A stretch of 9,182 bases of DNA, from assembly GCA_003696125.1 (NCBI GenBank), contig RFHZ01000478.1, positions 1 through 9,182 of the forward strand, read 5' to 3'. Below, one piece after another: positions 6,170 through 9,182 of the stretch. The stretch's first letter is position 1. Every line of letters begins with the position of its first letter. The DNA is from Nitrospinota bacterium. Lineage in GTDB: Bacteria; Tectomicrobia; Entotheonellia; J063. The translations under genes and the position numbers were made by a program. The notes beneath the pieces are model-generated. The model was not told where the DNA came from, searched no databases, and saw only the letters and a program-made list of their open reading frames with translations.

Positions 6170-7393
6170 ATGAAGGCGGTGTGGACTTGCTGGAGTAAAT
6201 TTTCGGTGATAGCAGGACTTGTGCTCTTCTTCCTCACGTGTTGTACCCTGGTAAAACCCCCTCCCCAACTGTCCCTTATCCCTACCGATCCCCCTCCCCT
6301 CTCTCAGGAAGAACTCTCCTCCTGGAACGAAGAGTTCTTGCAGGCGCTTGACCGGCAGATCGCCTTTTATGAGAGGAGCCCGGAGCGGGTCTGGAGGTTG
6401 GGGGATCGCCTGGTGAGTACAGACGACCTGGAGGAGACCCTGCAGGCCATCCGCGCCCTGGCCCATCAACCTCCGGCCTCTATCCTCCAGGCCTTGCAGA
6501 CGCGTTTTGACTGGTATCGCACCCCAGGAGACGATGCCCAGGACGGCCTACTCGTTACCGGGTATTATGCACCGATAATTGCGGCTCGACGTCATCCGGA
6601 TAGCCGCTTTCGCTATCCGATCTACCAGCCCCCTCCTGATCTCCAAACCCGCTGGGTAGGCGAAGAAGGAGAGAAACGCAGGGTGGTGGGCCGGCTGGTC
6701 GCAGGGAAATGGGTCCCCTATTATACCAGAGCAGAGATCGATGGGGCCGGGGTACTCCGTGGACGCGGTCTCGAGATCGCCTACACGGATGATCCCTTTG
6801 CCCTCTACCTGTTGCACGTGGAAGGGGCCGGGTATCTCGTCTTTCCCGATGAACCGATGTGTCTGGTGAATTATGCGGCGGATAATGGGTACCCGTACAC
6901 TTCGCTCGGCACCCTGTTCCTGCGAGAGGGGAAGATCTCCCTGGAACAGATGTCCTTAAGCCAGATTCGCCGCTATTTCCAAACCCATCCCTCTGAACTC
7001 TTCTCCTATCTCTGGCAGAATAAGCGCTATATCTTTTTCCAGGAGATCTGCCCTGCTGTCCCGCCCCGTGGGAGCCTGGGACTCCCCCTCACCCCCGGCT
7101 ATTCCATTGCCACCGATCCACACCTCTTCCCGCCCGGAGCCGTTGCCCTTCTCCTGACCTCGCAACCGGTTGTGAACAGGAAGGGGGAGGTCACCCGGTA
7201 CACACCCCTGCGTCGCTTTGTGCTCAACCAGGACAGTGGCGGAGCGATCAAGGGGCCAAAGCGCGTCGATCTCTTCTGGGGAAAGGGAAATACGGCCGAG
7301 ATCATCGCCGGGCACATGAAACAACCAGGCCGGCTCTACTTCCTGCTCAAACGGAAGCCAGAGGAACCAGATTACCTGATGAGTGAGAAATGA
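6170..7393 (+). CDS. mltA: Membrane-bound lytic murein transglycosylase A family protein (MltA)
   Basis: MltA enzymes cleave the glycan strands of peptidoglycan, leaving 1,6-anhydromuramyl ends, and are usually outer-membrane lipoproteins. With the ATG at 6170 the product has 407 residues (typical about 365-400). Residues 1-23 look like a lipoprotein signal with LTCC at 22-25. A Cys at the -1 position is unusual, and either Cys24 or Cys25 could be lipidated. MltA landmarks follow: TGYYAP (130-135), FRYPIYQPP (147-155), RGRGLEIAYTDDP (197-209), LLHVEGAGYL (214-223), YAADNGYPYTSLG (235-247), PLTPGYSIATDP (306-317) and, in the C-terminal 3D-type barrel, QDSGGAIKGP (354-363) with RVDLFWG (365-371). 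One of the two Asp residues in the last two motifs should be the catalytic acid. None of the possible starts (GTG 6137, TTG 6161, ATG 6170) has a Shine-Dalgarno. The ATG is preferred because it gives a normal signal peptide. Confidence 0.92.
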   Translation: MKAVWTCWSKFSVIAGLVLFFLTCCTLVKPPPQLSLIPTDPPPLSQEELSSWNEEFLQALDRQIAFYERSPERVWRLGDRLVSTDDLEETLQAIRALAHQPPASILQALQTRFDWYRTPGDDAQDGLLVTGYYAPIIAARRHPDSRFRYPIYQPPPDLQTRWVGEEGEKRRVVGRLVAGKWVPYYTRAEIDGAGVLRGRGLEIAYTDDPFALYLLHVEGAGYLVFPDEPMCLVNYAADNGYPYTSLGTLFLREGKISLEQMSLSQIRRYFQTHPSELFSYLWQNKRYIFFQEICPAVPPRGSLGLPLTPGYSIATDPHLFPPGAVALLLTSQPVVNRKGEVTRYTPLRRFVLNQDSGGAIKGPKRVDLFWGKGNTAEIIAGHMKQPGRLYFLLKRKPEEPDYLMSEK

Positions 7394-7772
7394 GCCGGTT
7401 GGGAGCAGGAACAACAACGCGTCCTGCCCGAGTTGCTCACATGGTGGCCTCTGGCCATACCTTCCTGCAATAGTCTCCCCGTGATAGAAGGATCTGTTCT
7501 GGCCGGCAAGAGAGTCTATTTCCTTCTCCTGCCCGCCTACCAGGAACCATCGGTACCGGTTCCGATCCTGCCTACCACGCCGATAGCAACCGATCGATTC
7601 ATGTGAAACGAAGAAGATGCCGAAAAGGGATAAGGGATCTGGTTGGGAATATAGCTACTCTGCAGGGCATATGGGATAGAGGCGCACAGGGTAAAACGGC
7701 TGGTAGGGGAGTCCGGAGAAACACCTGCAGGGCAGGGAGGTAGGCATTACATGGCATCTGGAAGAAGGAGGG
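7394..7772. other. Gene-poor gap between mltA and the OB-fold gene
   Basis: No convincing gene was found. In the mltA frame the reading stays open for 70 codons beyond the TGA, to the TGA at 7604, with no ribosome binding site or good ATG. A 27-codon frame starts on the ATGA at the mltA stop. A 10-nt direct repeat, CTGCAGGGCA, occurs at 7660 and 7725. Competing small stems lie at 7543-7566 (GGAACC/GGTTCC or ATCGG/CCGAT). No clear terminator or promoter was recognised, although the OB-fold gene probably has its promoter here. Confidence 0.5.
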
Positions 7773-7775
7773 ATG

Positions 7776-8177
7776 ATGTATCGAAGTCTCTGCACAGGGT
7801 TGCTTATTATTGGTGCTACCCTAAGCCTGGTGTGGGCAGAGCCCTACCAGGTTTCGGTGGCCGAACTCAGTACGGTACCCCTGCGCTATCTGCACCGGCA
7901 GGTCGTGGTGCAGGGCACGGTACGGCTTCTGGGTGGTCGTTACTACACCCATCCGCACTTTGTACTCGCCGATGACAGCGGGCATGCGGTGCCGATCACG
8001 GCCTGGGCCCCTCTGGAAATCCCTCCTCCACCCCCAGGAAGAACGCCGGCAATGCGGATTCCTACCATGCGAGACTATCTGGGTCGACAGATGCAATTGT
8101 TCGGCACCGTTATGGTATCGCCTCACGACGCCACACCGCTGCTCGCTGTTGAGCATGCCCTTCCGGCTCCTGAATAA
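7776..8177 (+). CDS. Small exported protein with an OB-fold-like domain
   Basis: This is a 133-residue protein of unknown function. Residues 1-21 form a signal peptide ending in VWA before Glu22; its only Cys (Cys6) lies near the signal start and there is no lipobox. The mature part has the pattern of a small OB-fold: a VVVQGTVRLL strand (43-52), FVLADDSGHAVPI (62-74), a proline-rich loop with five consecutive prolines (83-87) and a final YLGRQMQLFGTVMVS strand region (101-115). This resembles periplasmic OB-fold proteins that bind small ligands or nucleic acid-like molecules, but no named family is certain. AAGGAGGG at 7765-7772 abuts an ATG at 7773, so the second ATG at 7776 is the better-spaced start and the difference is one residue. 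It lies 63 nt upstream of the M6 protease gene on the same strand. Co-transcription is possible and would suggest a shared extracytoplasmic role. Confidence 0.75.
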   Translation: MYRSLCTGLLIIGATLSLVWAEPYQVSVAELSTVPLRYLHRQVVVQGTVRLLGGRYYTHPHFVLADDSGHAVPITAWAPLEIPPPPPGRTPAMRIPTMRDYLGRQMQLFGTVMVSPHDATPLLAVEHALPAPE

Positions 8178-8240
8178 CCGGGGAAAACCCGGGAAAGCGT
8201 ACCGGCAGAGCGGGTATGGGGAAGCGTAGAGGAGGTGCAG

Positions 8241-9182
8241 ATGTACAGGCAGTTCTGGATAACCTTCTTTCTGCTTATCAATGTGGTGATTGCCCTGAAC
8301 CATCCGGCCTTGTCCCAAACACCGACATCTCCCAAAGCCCTGGTCTTGCTGGTCGATTTCCCGGATCGTGCTGGCGCCGTCTCTCCAGAGTATTTTCGGG
8401 ACCTTCTTTTTGGTACTTCTCCTTCCGTTGCACCCCAGGGTAGTCTCCGCGACTATTACCTTGAAGTTTCGTACGGAGTCCTCCAGCTCGAGGGCGAGGT
8501 CAATGCCCCTGGGGTGAGCTGGCTTCGCCTGCCGCAGGAGATGACCTATTACGCCGGGGGCCGGTCAGGCGTGGGATCCTATCCGAACAATGCGCAGAAG
8601 ATGGTGGAAGATGCCGTGGTAGCTGCCCGGGCGGCCGGTATCGATTTTGGTCCATACGATACCGATAATGATGGCTATGTTGATGCCTTGTTTGTTGTGC
8701 ATGCCGGCCGGGGAGCGGAGTATACCGGCAGTGGCAACGACATCTGGTCCCATCGCTGGGTCACCCGCTCGCCGGTGGCGACCGGATCGACCAATGCGGC
8801 CGGCCAGCCGGTGTATGTATACGGCTATACCACAGAGCCGGAGACCTGGTTTGGGGGGACAGACATGACCATCGGGGTCTTTGCCCATGAGTACGGCCAT
8901 ACCCTGGGACTCCCTGATCTCTACGATACCGATTATTCCTCAAAAGGGGTGGGGGACTGGAGCCTCATGGGGAGTGGCAGTTGGAATGGGGGAATGGGAG
9001 AGGTTCCGGCCCATCTCGATGCCTGGAGCAAGTGTGTGCTGGGCTGGGTAACACCGGTTCAGGTGACCGGAACGCTGGTCGATGAGCCGATCTCGCAGGT
9101 GGAAAGCGAGCCGGATGTCTACCAGTTTGGCGATGGAGACTGCCGGCGTCCGGGGCATGGAGAGTATTTCTTGGTCGAGAAC
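8241..9182 (+). CDS. M6 family zinc metalloprotease, exported, 3' end cut by window
   Basis: Secreted metalloprotease related to the immune inhibitor A group. The first 314 codons are present and the frame is still open at the window edge. Residues 1-25 look like a signal peptide (hydrophobic 5-19, cleavage after ALS). The catalytic domain starts almost at once with KALVLLVDFPD (32-42), so the usual long N-terminal propeptide is missing. YDTDNDGYVD (139-148) looks like a calcium-binding loop. The zinc site is HEYGHTLGLPDLYD (216-229): His216 and His220 are ligands, Glu217 is the catalytic base and Asp226 is at the third ligand position of the metzincin-like pattern HExxHxxGxxD. SLMGSGSWN with Met243 fits the following Met-turn. 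GGAGG at 8231-8235 with 5-nt spacing supports the ATG. The missing C-terminus may hold further domains, such as a beta-sandwich or a sorting signal. Confidence 0.92.
   Translation, partial: MYRQFWITFFLLINVVIALNHPALSQTPTSPKALVLLVDFPDRAGAVSPEYFRDLLFGTSPSVAPQGSLRDYYLEVSYGVLQLEGEVNAPGVSWLRLPQEMTYYAGGRSGVGSYPNNAQKMVEDAVVAARAAGIDFGPYDTDNDGYVDALFVVHAGRGAEYTGSGNDIWSHRWVTRSPVATGSTNAAGQPVYVYGYTTEPETWFGGTDMTIGVFAHEYGHTLGLPDLYDTDYSSKGVGDWSLMGSGSWNGGMGEVPAHLDAWSKCVLGWVTPVQVTGTLVDEPISQVESEPDVYQFGDGDCRRPGHGEYFLVEN

Noticed and set aside
7599-7757. 52-codon minus-strand open frame in the gap
   Set aside because: It has no ribosome binding site, no recognisable motif and an unremarkable composition, so it is likely chance.

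Overview
The window reads as chromosome of a diderm (Gram-negative type) bacterium with a fairly GC-rich genome. The evidence is a murein transglycosylase of the MltA family that acts on an outer-membrane-bounded cell wall, and a solute-binding protein with a cleavable type I signal peptide and no lipobox cysteine. I cannot assign a phylum from the sequence alone. Seven protein genes are supported: six on the plus strand and one on the minus strand. No tRNA, rRNA, CRISPR array, transposase or phage gene was seen.

Positions 1-393 hold no convincing gene. They contain a palindromic element built from 9-nt units (11-81), a small dyad (135-151), two adjacent hairpins (201-247) and a weak promoter candidate. 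From 394 to 4756 there is a tightly packed plus-strand operon: a DppC-type permease, a DppB-type permease (1-nt overlap), a family 5 solute-binding protein (39-nt gap, strong ribosome binding site) and an acetamidase/formamidase family amidohydrolase (ATGA overlap with the binding protein). The gene order is C-B-A rather than the usual A-B-C, and no ATPase gene is present. The simplest reading is import of a peptide, amide or amide-like compound followed by hydrolysis to ammonia and an acid. The substrate is an inference.

A GC-rich stem at 4798-4825 separates this operon from a convergent minus-strand gene (6021-4831) for a stand-alone alanyl-tRNA editing protein of the AlaX type, with the full set of zinc ligands and a C-terminal DHHA1 domain. 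Its 5' leader has two stacked hairpins and a third segment that could pair alternatively. The short region at about 6022-6169 is shared with the divergent mltA-like gene and carries a symmetric AT-rich box and a dyad overlapping the likely -35 region.

After mltA (ends 7393) comes a gap of about 380 nt with no convincing gene. Two exported proteins follow: a small OB-fold-like protein (7776-8177) and an M6-family zinc metalloprotease (from 8241, cut by the window end) with a clear HEYGH motif. They are 63 nt apart on the same strand, so they may be co-transcribed.
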